In this document: in pieces, positions 44,254-52,403 of the stretch
Numbering within the stretch: position 1 is the first letter of the stretch
How the letters are laid out: each line of letters starts with the position of its first letter
Source: Polynucleobacter sp. AP-Elch-400A-B2
Lineage (GTDB): Bacteria > Pseudomonadota > Gammaproteobacteria > Burkholderiales > Burkholderiaceae
Length of the DNA stretch: 64,000 bases
Assembly: GCF_018688355.1 (NCBI RefSeq)
Contig: NZ_CP061317.1
Location: forward strand, 664,370-728,369
Reading direction: 5' to 3'
The notes under the pieces: model-generated
What the model saw: the letters and a program-made list of their open reading frames with translations, nothing else
Told to the model about the DNA's origin: nothing
The model's database searches: none
Position numbers and translations under genes: made by a program

Positions 44254-44277
44254 ATAGTTCGATTATTATCGAACTAT
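44254..44277. promoter_or_regulatory. 24-bp palindromic ArsR operator overlapping the arsR start codon
   Basis: ATAGTTCGAT (44254-44263), TATT, ATCGAACTAT (44268-44277): ten perfect pairs. The last two bases are the A and T of the arsR ATG (44276-44278), so a bound repressor would cover the ribosome-binding region. ArsR proteins bind such TTCGA-containing palindromes; autorepression is inferred. Confidence 0.8.
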
Positions 44278-44605
44278 GAAAAATACCGAAGCTATTCTGG
44301 CATTCATCGCTCTAGGGCAAGAATCACGCTTAAACGTCTATCGCCTTATAGTTCAAAAGGGTGATCAAGGTTTATTGCCCTCGCAAATCCATGAAATGTT
44401 GGGTATTCCTAATGCGACTCTCAGCTTTCATTTAAAAGAGCTCTATCAAGCGAATCTAATTACTGTTGAGCGTCAAAGCCGCAATCTGATCTACAGACCA
44501 AACCCAGGAATAGTGGAAGATCTCAGCCAATTCCTGCTGGCAAACTGCTGCGGTGGTATGCCATGCAAAATCACAAAAACTGCGAAAAAGGTAAAAGCCC
44601 AATGA
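44276..44605 (+). CDS. arsR: ArsR/SmtB family transcriptional repressor
   Basis: A 109-residue winged-helix repressor (LNVYRLIVQKGDQGLLPSQI, IPNATLSFHLKELYQANLIT, VERQSRNLIYRPN). The classical ELCVCDL metal site is absent from the recognition helix region; instead cysteines lie at the C-terminus in ANCCGGMPCK, so As(III) is probably sensed there. No ribosome-binding site precedes the ATG. Overlaps arsC by four bases (ATGA). Confidence 0.9.
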   Translation: MKNTEAILAFIALGQESRLNVYRLIVQKGDQGLLPSQIHEMLGIPNATLSFHLKELYQANLITVERQSRNLIYRPNPGIVEDLSQFLLANCCGGMPCKITKTAKKVKAQ

Positions 44606-45081
44606 AACAGTACAACATCCTTTTCTTGTGCACTCACAACTCTGCTCGATCAGTATTGGGTGAGGCTTTAGCATCCACTCATCCAAGTGGTAAGTTGATA
44701 GGGTATTCGGCGGGATCTACCCCGGGTACAAGTGTTAATCCTATTGCCGCTGACATTGCAGAAGAATTGGGCATGGACCGCACTCTTTTGAGATCGAAGA
44801 GCTGGGATGAGTTTGGTCGTGAGGACTCCCCAAAGATGGATTTTATTATTACAGTTTGCGATAACGCCGCTGGCGAGGTTTGCCCATTTTGGCCGGGTCA
44901 GCCTGCGACAGCCCATTGGGGTTTCCCTGATCCGTCGCAGGTACAAGGAACAGACTTGGAAAAGAAGGCAGCCTTTAATGAGGTGAAGAATGGCCTGAAA
45001 AGACGTTTAGATATTTTGGCTGCCATGCCACTAGAAAAACTCGACTCTATGAGTCTTAAAGAGATTCACACATCAATCTAA
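44602..45081 (+). CDS. arsC: Arsenate reductase, low-molecular-weight phosphatase fold
   Basis: A 159-residue enzyme reducing As(V) to As(III). The P-loop CTHNSAR fits CX5R, near the N-terminus in YNILFLCTHNSARSVLGEAL; further family text is DFIITVCDNAAGEVCPFWPG with additional Cys residues, and AHWGFPDPS. ATG 44602 was chosen since it overlaps the arsR stop and places the P-loop at the normal distance. Part of arsR-arsC-acr3. Confidence 0.92.
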   Translation: MKQYNILFLCTHNSARSVLGEALASTHPSGKLIGYSAGSTPGTSVNPIAADIAEELGMDRTLLRSKSWDEFGREDSPKMDFIITVCDNAAGEVCPFWPGQPATAHWGFPDPSQVQGTDLEKKAAFNEVKNGLKRRLDILAAMPLEKLDSMSLKEIHTSI

Positions 45082-45089
45082 ATGTAAGC

Positions 45090-46139
45090 ATGAATAGCAT
45101 AACTAAAAAACTCTCCTTTCTGGATCGCTATTTGACGGTCTGGATCTTTGCAGCAATGGCTCTAGGTATTGCCTTGGGACACTTTATTCCGGACATAGAA
45201 AGATTTATTAACTTCTTTCAGGTCGGCACAACTAATCTCCCCATTGCTATTGGTTTGATATTGATGATGTACCCACCTTTTGCTAAGGTGCGTTACGAAG
45301 ACTTACCTGACGTTTTTAAAGATAAGCGTATTTTTCTGATTTCGCTATTGATGAATTGGATTATTGCGCCAACTTTAATGTTCTTCTTGGCAATTACTTT
45401 TGTTCCAGATCAGCCAGAGTACATGGCTGGCCTGATACTGATTGGTATTGCACCTTGTGTTGCGATGGTGATTATTTGGAATGATCTAGCCAAAGGCTCT
45501 ACTGAATATGCTGCTGGCCTAGTTGCATTTAATGCCATTTTTCAGGTACTGTTTTTTGGTGTCTACGCTTATTTGTTTCTTACTGTCTTGCCCCCGTATT
45601 TCGGACTCGTTGGATCAAATGTCAGCATAGGCATGGGCCAGATTGCGCAGAGCGTATTTATCTATTTAGGCATTCCTTGTATTGCTGGAATATTAACTAG
45701 GGTAGTGATGCTCAAGTTCATGACTAAAGCGCATTATCACGAGCATGTCGTGCCTCGCATTGGCAAACTCACCTTGATCGCCTTGCTCTTTACCATCATC
45801 GTGATGTTTAGTCTTAAAGGCGGAGTTATCTTGACGCTCCCGATGGATGTTCTCACTATTGCCATTCCATTGCTCATCTTCTTTCTGATCATGTTCTTGC
45901 TGACATTCTTTGTCACTGGCAAGATGGGGATCGACTATAAGCGTTGCTGCACACTCTCATTTACAGCTTCGAGTAATAACTTTGAGTTGGCTATTGCGGT
46001 AGCGATTGCAGTATTTGGAATTCATTCTGGAGCAGCCTTTGCGGCAGTCATAGGCCCCCTAGTAGAAGTACCCATCATGATTGGCTTGGTGACTGTAGCT
46101 TTATGGTTTAAGGAGCGCTATTTCTCAAGAAGCCCTTAA
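45090..46139 (+). CDS. acr3: Arsenite efflux transporter, ACR3 family
   Basis: A 349-residue membrane protein with about ten transmembrane helices. ACR3 hallmarks: LPIAIGLILMMYPPFAKVRY, IGIAPCVAMVIIWNDLAKGS with the conserved Cys, and TASSNNFELAIAVAIAVFG. It expels the arsenite produced by ArsC. Starts eight bases after arsC and ends the operon. Confidence 0.95.
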   Translation: MNSITKKLSFLDRYLTVWIFAAMALGIALGHFIPDIERFINFFQVGTTNLPIAIGLILMMYPPFAKVRYEDLPDVFKDKRIFLISLLMNWIIAPTLMFFLAITFVPDQPEYMAGLILIGIAPCVAMVIIWNDLAKGSTEYAAGLVAFNAIFQVLFFGVYAYLFLTVLPPYFGLVGSNVSIGMGQIAQSVFIYLGIPCIAGILTRVVMLKFMTKAHYHEHVVPRIGKLTLIALLFTIIVMFSLKGGVILTLPMDVLTIAIPLLIFFLIMFLLTFFVTGKMGIDYKRCCTLSFTASSNNFELAIAVAIAVFGIHSGAAFAAVIGPLVEVPIMIGLVTVALWFKERYFSRSP

Positions 46140-46146
46140 GTTGTAG

Positions 46147-46175
46147 GCTTCGCAGATCTAATCCTGCAAGCTTTT
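46147..46175 (+). terminator. Probable terminator of the ars operon
   Basis: GCTT-C-GCAG, eight-base loop, CTGC-AAGC (one bulged C) followed by TTTT, eight bases after the acr3 stop and touching the end of the convergent small gene. Confidence 0.55.
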
Positions 46176-46422
46176 ATGCTCTGTAAGGCCTCACCAGATT
46201 CTCTAAACCAAAGGCATCATTCGCATGCCGGAGTTGGTCAATTGACTCCCTGAGCGCTTTTACTTCTTTGCATTTGAGTTTTTGAAGTTTCTTGCGGTCC
46301 ATTCCGTAGGTATCCATTAGATAGCGAATGCGAGACAGACATATTTGCAGGCGAATAAGCCAGTAGATGGCAAATATTCCTGGCGCGAATAAGAGCAGCA
46401 AAATACTCATTTCAGAATTCAT
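46174..46422 (-). CDS. Small hypothetical protein with one transmembrane helix
   Basis: About 82 residues: a hydrophobic N-terminal helix (ILLLLFAPGIFAIYWLI) then a charged Lys/Leu-rich helical part (YGMDRKKLQKLKCKEVKALR). No family recognised. The longer GTG start at 46437 falls inside the uspA terminator hairpin, so ATG 46422 or ATG 46410 is preferred; neither has a clear ribosome-binding site. Convergent to acr3. Confidence 0.55.
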   Translation of the reverse strand: MNSEMSILLLLFAPGIFAIYWLIRLQICLSRIRYLMDTYGMDRKKLQKLKCKEVKALRESIDQLRHANDAFGLENLVRPYRA

Positions 46423-46447
46423 AAAAAAGACCGTCACATAGACGGCC
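46423..46447 (-). terminator. Rho-independent terminator of uspA
   Basis: Read on the minus strand: CCGTC, TATGT loop, GACGG, then TCTTTTTT. It lies 35 bases after the end of the universal stress protein gene and just before the start codon of the small downstream gene. Confidence 0.75.
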
Positions 46448-46481
46448 TATTGAAGTTAATCTGGTGATTAAACTTAAATAC

Positions 46482-46907
46482 TTACTTGATCAATAAGACG
46501 GCTTGCTTGGCCGTATTGCTTACTCTCTGCGCAACAGAGCCCATTAGAGTATCAACAATACCACTGCGACCTTTTGACCCCATCACGATCAAATCAAACT
46601 TTTCTTTATTAGCAAGTGTAATGATTTCATTAGCAATATTGCCGCGCTTAATGACCATGCTGTGTTTTACGCCAGCCGTATCTAATACCTTCTGGGCTCC
46701 CTTGAGCTCTTTCTCGCTCACTTCGCGCAGGTAGTCATCAATGACACTATTCGCCACAAATTGCTTGACGTGACCAAGGCCAATATCGTCATGAACACTA
46801 ATTAATGTCACTGTGCACTTGCTGCGTAAATCTTTTGCTAACTTCACGGCATACTTAGCCGCATTGAGAGAAGATTTGGAGCCATCAACTGGTAATAGTA
46901 TTTTCAT
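46482..46907 (-). CDS. Universal stress protein, UspA family
   Basis: A 141-residue UspA-fold protein. MKILLPVDGSKSSLNAAKYA at the N-terminus and LIVMGSKGRSGIVDTLMGSV with the ATP-binding G-x2-G-x9-G-S pattern near the C-terminus indicate the nucleotide-binding subtype. Monocistronic. Confidence 0.93.
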   Translation of the reverse strand: MKILLPVDGSKSSLNAAKYAVKLAKDLRSKCTVTLISVHDDIGLGHVKQFVANSVIDDYLREVSEKELKGAQKVLDTAGVKHSMVIKRGNIANEIITLANKEKFDLIVMGSKGRSGIVDTLMGSVAQRVSNTAKQAVLLIK

Positions 46908-47019
46908 TTTTTATCAATTCATATAGTGACTGTATGACTTCAATGTACTCTTTAAGTCACCATAAAGCTATGAATGATCACTAATACCCGACTAATCCAT
47001 TTATCCATTGATCTAGTGC

Positions 47020-47793
47020 TTATTGAAGAAAAGCATCATAAAAAGTTTTGATGATGAGGATGCTTACTAAAATAAAGAAACCCTTGCGAATAAAGGAGTT
47101 GCCATGCTTGATCGCAATCCTGGTGCCAATTTGACCGCCCACCAGATTGGCGCTGGCCATCAGTAAACCGAGCTTCCAGTCAAAGTAACCTAGATAGAAA
47201 AAGACGCATAGCGCACCTAGATTGGATGCAATATTGAGAAACTTAGCAGGCGCTGCCGACCTCAAAAAATCAAATCCCAAAACACGGGTGTAAAAGAGTT
47301 TATAAAAGGCACCCGCTCCAGGCCCTAGGAGGCCATCATAAAAACCAATGATGCCGGCACCAGTTGAGGCGATTGCTTTTTGTTTATGGTGATCGTGTTT
47401 GGGCGCGTGCACTATACCAGCGCCAGATTTGATATTGAAGATTAGTAGTGCTAGTAATAAAAATGGCAGGGCGCCTCTGAGCCATTCTGTTGGTAAGCGA
47501 GTAACAAGGTAAGCCCCCGCAACCGAGGCAAAAAAGGCACAGGAGGAGGAGATGATGACCAAGCCCCAAGGGCTTTTATTAACTCGGCTGTACTGAATAG
47601 CTGAGCCAATCGTGCCAACGATAGAGCCAAACTTATTGACTGAGAGTAGGGTGGCTGGTGGAAAGCTTGGTAGGGCTGCAAACAGTGCTGGAACCTGAAT
47701 CATTCCCCCGCCACCAATAATGGAGTCGACCAATCCTGCAAATAATGCGAAGGCGAACAATAAGCCAAGGTCGAATGCAGAGAGTTCAAGCAT
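47020..47793 (-). CDS. TSUP family (TauE/SafE) sulfite/anion exporter
   Basis: A 257-residue membrane protein with about eight hydrophobic segments. The internal-repeat signatures are GLVDSIIGGGGMIQVPALF near the N-terminus and GFYDGLLGPGAGAFYKLFYT at about 150. Relatives move sulfite, sulfoacetate or other organosulfur anions; the substrate here cannot be told. Divergent from the pseudouridine synthase gene. Confidence 0.9.
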   Translation of the reverse strand: MLELSAFDLGLLFAFALFAGLVDSIIGGGGMIQVPALFAALPSFPPATLLSVNKFGSIVGTIGSAIQYSRVNKSPWGLVIISSSCAFFASVAGAYLVTRLPTEWLRGALPFLLLALLIFNIKSGAGIVHAPKHDHHKQKAIASTGAGIIGFYDGLLGPGAGAFYKLFYTRVLGFDFLRSAAPAKFLNIASNLGALCVFFYLGYFDWKLGLLMASANLVGGQIGTRIAIKHGNSFIRKGFFILVSILIIKTFYDAFLQ

Positions 47794-47909
47794 GTTGTCT
47801 ATTCATTTTCTAGTTCTAATGGATGTTACTGCCCTATTTTAGAGGGTTTCTTTTTGGGCACACTTGGATTGTGTTCCCCAGCTTGGTGGGCGTGGATAAT
47901 CGATTGCAA

Positions 47910-48803
47910 ATGAAAGTCAATTCTGAAGGAGTCTCCTCATCTAGGGTGTATTTGCCTGCTGGGCAGAGCCATGCCTCTTTGCTGGATTTTTTCACAAGTA
48001 ATTTCCCGCATATCGATAGAGCTGAATGGGACTCTCGTTTTGTAGAGGGTCTAATCATGACTCCGGAGGGAGTGGCACTTGCAGCTAGTGATGCTTACCT
48101 ACCTAATACCCATTTACTGTATTTCAGGCGCTTGGCTAGGGAGCCAGAGATTCCTTTTAAGGAGCAAATCTTATTCCAAGATGAACATATTTTGGTTGCG
48201 GATAAGCCTCACTTTTTGCCAGTAACTCCAAGCGGACTGTATCTACATCAAACGCTACTCAATCGCTTAAAGAAAAAAACAGGCATTCAGGACTTAAGTC
48301 CTATTCATCGTATTGATCGCGATACCGCAGGCTTAGTCATTTTTTCAGTCCAACCTCAAGAGCGCGCGCAATACCAAAATCTGTTTAGAGACCGAGAGGT
48401 CAAGAAAGTATATGAAGCCATAGCGCCGTATTCAGAAGGGCTCTTCAAAAAACTACCAATCACTTATAAGAGCAATATAAAAGAGTCTGAACATTTCTTA
48501 CAAATGGAAGAAGTGGATGGCATAGCAAATACAGATACCTACATTGAATTGATTGAAGTAAATGCACCTTGGGCTAAATATCGCTTAACTCCTGGTAGTG
48601 GTAAAAAGCACCAATTACGTTGCCACCTTAATGCCCTCGGGGTTCCAATACGCCATGATCAGATCTATCCAATCCTGACCCCTTATCAAGAGTATGATTT
48701 GGACTTTTCTAAACCCCTACAACTCTTAGCAAAAGAGATTCATTTCAAAGACCCGGTAACGGGACAAGAGAGATTCTTTGTGAGTCAAAGAGTATTAGCC
48801 TGA
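47910..48803 (+). CDS. RluA-family RNA pseudouridine synthase
   Basis: A pseudouridine synthase of about 297 residues. It shows ILVADKPHFLPVTPSG, then the catalytic motif SPIHRIDRDTAGLVIFS with the Asp nucleophile, and a C-terminal TPGSGKKHQLRCHLNALGVP. There is no clear S4 domain. The start is uncertain: ATG 47910 was chosen as the family-like sequence begins there, while the open frame reaches ATG 47823 with 29 residues that do not look conserved. The target uridine is not predictable. Followed by dus after seven bases. Confidence 0.87.
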   Translation: MKVNSEGVSSSRVYLPAGQSHASLLDFFTSNFPHIDRAEWDSRFVEGLIMTPEGVALAASDAYLPNTHLLYFRRLAREPEIPFKEQILFQDEHILVADKPHFLPVTPSGLYLHQTLLNRLKKKTGIQDLSPIHRIDRDTAGLVIFSVQPQERAQYQNLFRDREVKKVYEAIAPYSEGLFKKLPITYKSNIKESEHFLQMEEVDGIANTDTYIELIEVNAPWAKYRLTPGSGKKHQLRCHLNALGVPIRHDQIYPILTPYQEYDLDFSKPLQLLAKEIHFKDPVTGQERFFVSQRVLA

Positions 48804-48810
48804 AATCTGT

Positions 48811-49893
48811 ATGACTGTAAAGCCCGCTAAAAGATTAGCTGTAGCCCCGATGATGGAATGGACTGACCGTCATTGCCGTTCTTTTCATCGCACGCTGACT
48901 AAAAAGGCTATTCTGTATACCGAGATGGTGACTACTGGCGCCCTCATTCATGGGGATGTGCCGCGTCATTTGGATTATTCGCAAGATCAACACCCCGTCG
49001 TATTGCAGTTAGGTGGCTCAGAGCCTTCTGATTTAGCGAAGGCTGCAGAGCTAGCTCAGCAGTGGGGCTACGATGAGATTGATCTTAATTGTGGTTGTCC
49101 ATCTGAGCGCGTGCAACGTGGTGCTTTTGGTGCTTGCTTGATGGCTGAACCGCATCTTGTTGCCGATTGCGTCAAAGCAATGAAGGCCGCTGTCGATATT
49201 CCGATTTCAGTAAAGCATCGTCTCGGTTTGGATTCGATGGATGCCGCTAACTCTGATAAAGATTATCAATTTGCCCTGAACTTCATATTGGCTGTAGCAG
49301 ATGCGGGTGCCAGTCAGGTCACCATCCATGCTCGTAATGCAGTACTCAAAGGTTTATCCCCCAAAGAGAATCGTAGTAAACCGCCACTGCGTTATGAGGT
49401 CGCTGCAAAGCTGCGCCTTGATGCACAAAAACAATTCCCGAACCTGAAGGTATTACTCAACGGCGGACTAGAAAGCAATGAGCAAATCGCTGGCCATTGG
49501 GATGATTTTGATGGCTTTATGGTGGGTAGGGCGGCCTATCATTTTCCGGCGATGTTGCTAGGCTGGGATGACTTAATCAAGACTAATGGTGAGGCTGCTG
49601 GATATCTTTTTAGCGAAACAGAGTGGCATCGTATACAGATTGCATTAGTGAAACAAGTACAAGCTTGGTTTGATGAGTGCCAAGCCAAAGGCAAACCGTT
49701 TTATATCGGGGCTTTTACAAGGCATATTCTTGGATTAGCTCATGGCAGAGCTGGCTCCCGTTACTGGCGCCAGCGCCTTTCTGATCACCATGCTCTCGCT
49801 AAAGTTCAAAGCAAGGCTGCCATTTTGGACTTCTTTATCGATGCCAGTCTCACCCTAGGGGATTGGGCTGCCTTTGAGTTTGATGGGGCTTAA
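48811..49893 (+). CDS. dusA: tRNA-dihydrouridine(20/20a) synthase DusA
   Basis: A 360-residue FMN enzyme reducing uridines in the tRNA D loop. VAPMMEWTDRHCRSFHR at the N-terminus and EIDLNCGCPSERVQRGAFGA with the catalytic Cys are DusA-type; VTIHARNAVLKGLSPKENR and DGFMVGRAAYHFP follow. It is directly upstream of tRNA-His. Confidence 0.94.
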   Translation: MTVKPAKRLAVAPMMEWTDRHCRSFHRTLTKKAILYTEMVTTGALIHGDVPRHLDYSQDQHPVVLQLGGSEPSDLAKAAELAQQWGYDEIDLNCGCPSERVQRGAFGACLMAEPHLVADCVKAMKAAVDIPISVKHRLGLDSMDAANSDKDYQFALNFILAVADAGASQVTIHARNAVLKGLSPKENRSKPPLRYEVAAKLRLDAQKQFPNLKVLLNGGLESNEQIAGHWDDFDGFMVGRAAYHFPAMLLGWDDLIKTNGEAAGYLFSETEWHRIQIALVKQVQAWFDECQAKGKPFYIGAFTRHILGLAHGRAGSRYWRQRLSDHHALAKVQSKAAILDFFIDASLTLGDWAAFEFDGA

Positions 49894-49913
49894 ATCATGC
49901 ACCTGAGCCATTT

Positions 49914-49943
49914 TTGACAGGGTTTTGGCTCAAAAGCTATAAT
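49914..49943 (+). promoter_or_regulatory. Near-consensus sigma-70 promoter of tRNA-His
   Basis: TTGACA (49914-49919), 18-base spacer, TATAAT (49938-49943). Both hexamers are perfect. The tRNA starts 14 bases after the -10 box. Confidence 0.9.
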
Positions 49944-49957
49944 CTTAGATCTTCAGT

Positions 49958-50034
49958 GGCGGACGTAGCTCAGTTGGTAGAGTCCCAGATTGTGATTCTG
50001 GTTGTCGCGGGTTCGAGCCCCGTCGTTCGCCCCA
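49958..50034 (+). tRNA. tRNA-His (anticodon GTG)
   Basis: A 77-base tRNA with the His-specific extra G at -1 paired to C73, acceptor GCGGACG with CGTTCGC, anticodon loop ATTGTGATT between CCAG-type arms, T arm CGGGTTCGAGCCCCG and encoded CCA end. One G-T pair in the D stem. It forms the left border of the exopolysaccharide/c-di-GMP block. Confidence 0.97.
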
Positions 50035-50158
50035 CTTAGCCCAAGATCTTGAATTTCTAGATTCTTGTGAGCCCCTCACAAATGCACCCTGCGATTTCTC
50101 TTTGAAATAAGCCTACCGAGGACTATCCTTAATAATTATAAATTTTGGGTGGAATCCT

Positions 50159-51460
50159 TTGTACTTTTCGGTAAAAGTAAAATTTATTGTTTCACTGTTA
50201 TTTTCCTTGGGTTGGATGGGATTTTCTTTTTGGTATTCCCAGCCCTGGTATTCAGATCTAAGCAATGAAATAGGTAGCGTACCCGCTTATTTCATGATTA
50301 CCTTTATAGCCATCATTCCTGGCTTCATGAATGCCTTTGTGGCGATGGCTCTACTGCTAGATCGTCGCCCTAAACGGATTATTGATCAACATTACCCACC
50401 AGTAACAATATTAATTGCCGCCTATAACGAAGAGGCATCAATAGCTTCAACTTTATCGGGTATTTTTCTGCAGGACTATCCAGCAGATATCCGCATTATT
50501 GTTATAAATGATGGCTCCAGTGATAAGACTGTTGATTCCGTTAAGGAATTACAGTCAGCCCATCCCAATTTAGAGCTTATTGATTTGGGACATAACGGCG
50601 GCAAAGCGTCCGCTCTAAATCATGGCTTGGCAAAATGTACAACAGATATCATTATTTCAATCGATGCTGATAGCTATATATTGAAAGATGGCGTCCGCCA
50701 CTTAGTTGGCCGATACCTCTCTGATCCAATCGATACCAAAGCAGTTGCTGGTGAAATTCTGATTCGCAATTCAAGAGAAAATTGGATCACTAAGGCGCAG
50801 GAGTGGGATTACTTTTTAGGCATTGCTACTATTAAGCGGATTCAGTCTTTATTTCAAGGCACTTTAGTTGCTCAAGGCGCCTTCTCTTTATATGATCGAA
50901 AGACGGTTGTGGAGCTGGGCGGATGGCCAGAGATGGTTGGCGAAGATATTGTGTTAACTTGGAGAATTCTGTCTGCAGGGCATAGGGTAGGTCATGCTGA
51001 GGATGCTTTGGCCTTTACAGACTGCCCCAACACCTTAAGTAAATTTATTCGTCAAAGAAGGCGTTGGTCTCGAGGATTGATAGAGGCCTTTAAAGATAAT
51101 CCGATGATTCTTTTTAAGCCAAGACTATCCACACTTTATGTTTGGTGGAATACATTATTTCCACTAATGGATATTGCCTTTACCTTTGGCTTTATTCCTG
51201 GATTGGTTCTAGCTTGTTTTGGAATTTTTTGGATAGCAGGCCCCATGACACTATCGCTATTGCCGATGGCTTTTTTACTCAATTGGCAAATGTATTTAAA
51301 AGGCAAGGCAATGTTTAATGCCGAGCATTTAACAGTTCGGACCAATATATTAGGCTTCTTATCTTATGTTTTTGCCTATGGCTTAGTGCTTCAGCCTGCT
51401 TGTGTTTATGGATATTTTTCTGAGCTGTTTAATCTTCGTAAATCTTGGGGAACTAAATGA
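50159..51460 (+). CDS. PgaC-like family 2 glycosyltransferase, probable exopolysaccharide synthase
   Basis: A 433-residue processive GT2 enzyme close in length to PgaC/IcaA, which polymerise N-acetylglucosamine. Two N-terminal transmembrane helices (about 5-25 and 40-65) precede the catalytic domain with PPVTILIAAYNEEASIASTL, SIDADS (DxD), GEDIVLTW and the QRRRW motif; two to four further helices follow from about 330. The start is TTG 50159 with GGTGG about six bases upstream. It overlaps the outer-membrane protein gene by four bases. No PgaB deacetylase or PgaD is adjacent, so the product may differ from PNAG. Confidence 0.87.
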   Translation: MYFSVKVKFIVSLLFSLGWMGFSFWYSQPWYSDLSNEIGSVPAYFMITFIAIIPGFMNAFVAMALLLDRRPKRIIDQHYPPVTILIAAYNEEASIASTLSGIFLQDYPADIRIIVINDGSSDKTVDSVKELQSAHPNLELIDLGHNGGKASALNHGLAKCTTDIIISIDADSYILKDGVRHLVGRYLSDPIDTKAVAGEILIRNSRENWITKAQEWDYFLGIATIKRIQSLFQGTLVAQGAFSLYDRKTVVELGGWPEMVGEDIVLTWRILSAGHRVGHAEDALAFTDCPNTLSKFIRQRRRWSRGLIEAFKDNPMILFKPRLSTLYVWWNTLFPLMDIAFTFGFIPGLVLACFGIFWIAGPMTLSLLPMAFLLNWQMYLKGKAMFNAEHLTVRTNILGFLSYVFAYGLVLQPACVYGYFSELFNLRKSWGTK

Positions 51461-52401
51461 GAAAAATAGTGAATACCCTTCTCATGTGCCCATTGCTGTT
51501 CCTCCCTCTATACGCATACAGTGAAGAAGAGGCGCCATCTAAAATGGCGGTATCCGCTCCGAATGCATACATTGCTTCTGATAGCGAAGGCTTTTCAACC
51601 TATAAATACAATGCAGGATTTTTGCCAATCTATGAGCATGGCGAAAAATATACAGGCATTAGCTATCAACACAATTATTTCACCCAAGGTGGCTGGGATT
51701 CTTCAGCAGAGGTTTATACATTAATAAGCAAAGCCATTAACCCAAGAACAGGCTTGGGTTACAACGCCAATATTGGTTACAACCTTGAGAATGGCCACAA
51801 GCTAATTACCACTGATAGTAATTATGGATTTCGAGTAACGGACTCTACAAAAGCCGAAGTCATACTAAATCGCGATAGAGTGGAAACACAAAACTCCCTA
51901 AACAATGGAATCTATTACACCTTAGGTGCTGCTAGCATAGAGCAGCAAATTGTTGAAAGACTTACTGCAATTGCCATGGTGGGGAATATGTATTTTTCCG
52001 ATACCAATACTAGGCCAATAGTGAGGGCAAAACTCATATATGACCTAGTGCCAGACTATGGACTAACAGCGCAACTGCGTTATCGCCAATATAGGGATAC
52101 TAATACCAATGTTGCGAATAATTACTTTAATCCCTCAACCTATAGCGAGACGATGATTGCGTTTGGGGCAAGAAAAAGAATTTCGGGATGGATGCTCAGC
52201 GGTACTGCAGGTGTTGGGCGGCAAACAGTGAATCAAGACCCAAGTACTACTACACAGCTATATGAGTTCGCAGCTACGAGTCCAGTAGCCTCAAATGATT
52301 ATTACTTTAAGACTCGGGCGGGTTATGGAAAGTCAGCGGGCTTTTTAGGGCCTAACTACTTTTATCGCTATGTAATGGAAGAGCTGATCATTCCGTTTTA
52401 A
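51457..52401 (+). CDS. Predicted outer-membrane beta-barrel protein, likely polysaccharide export partner
   Basis: A 314-residue protein with a signal peptide (cleavage near YAYS-EEE), alternating amphipathic strands rich in Tyr, Asn and Thr, and a terminal Phe (EELIIPF), as in outer-membrane barrels. The text NYFNPSTYSE resembles the barrel part of PgaA/BcsC-type exporters, but there is no TPR domain. Translationally coupled to the PgaC-like synthase, so export of its polymer is the natural inference. Function otherwise unknown. Confidence 0.7.
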   Translation: MRKIVNTLLMCPLLFLPLYAYSEEEAPSKMAVSAPNAYIASDSEGFSTYKYNAGFLPIYEHGEKYTGISYQHNYFTQGGWDSSAEVYTLISKAINPRTGLGYNANIGYNLENGHKLITTDSNYGFRVTDSTKAEVILNRDRVETQNSLNNGIYYTLGAASIEQQIVERLTAIAMVGNMYFSDTNTRPIVRAKLIYDLVPDYGLTAQLRYRQYRDTNTNVANNYFNPSTYSETMIAFGARKRISGWMLSGTAGVGRQTVNQDPSTTTQLYEFAATSPVASNDYYFKTRAGYGKSAGFLGPNYFYRYVMEELIIPF

Positions 52402-52403
52402 TA

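Noticed and set aside
49958..50034. tRNA-His as an integration site with flanking att repeats
   Set aside because: No second copy of the tRNA 3' end and no integrase were seen in the window; kept only as a hypothesis under the exopolysaccharide block.
50067..50079. Hairpin GTGAG-CCC-CTCAC after tRNA-His as a terminator
   Set aside because: The loop is very small and no T run follows, so the evidence is too weak.
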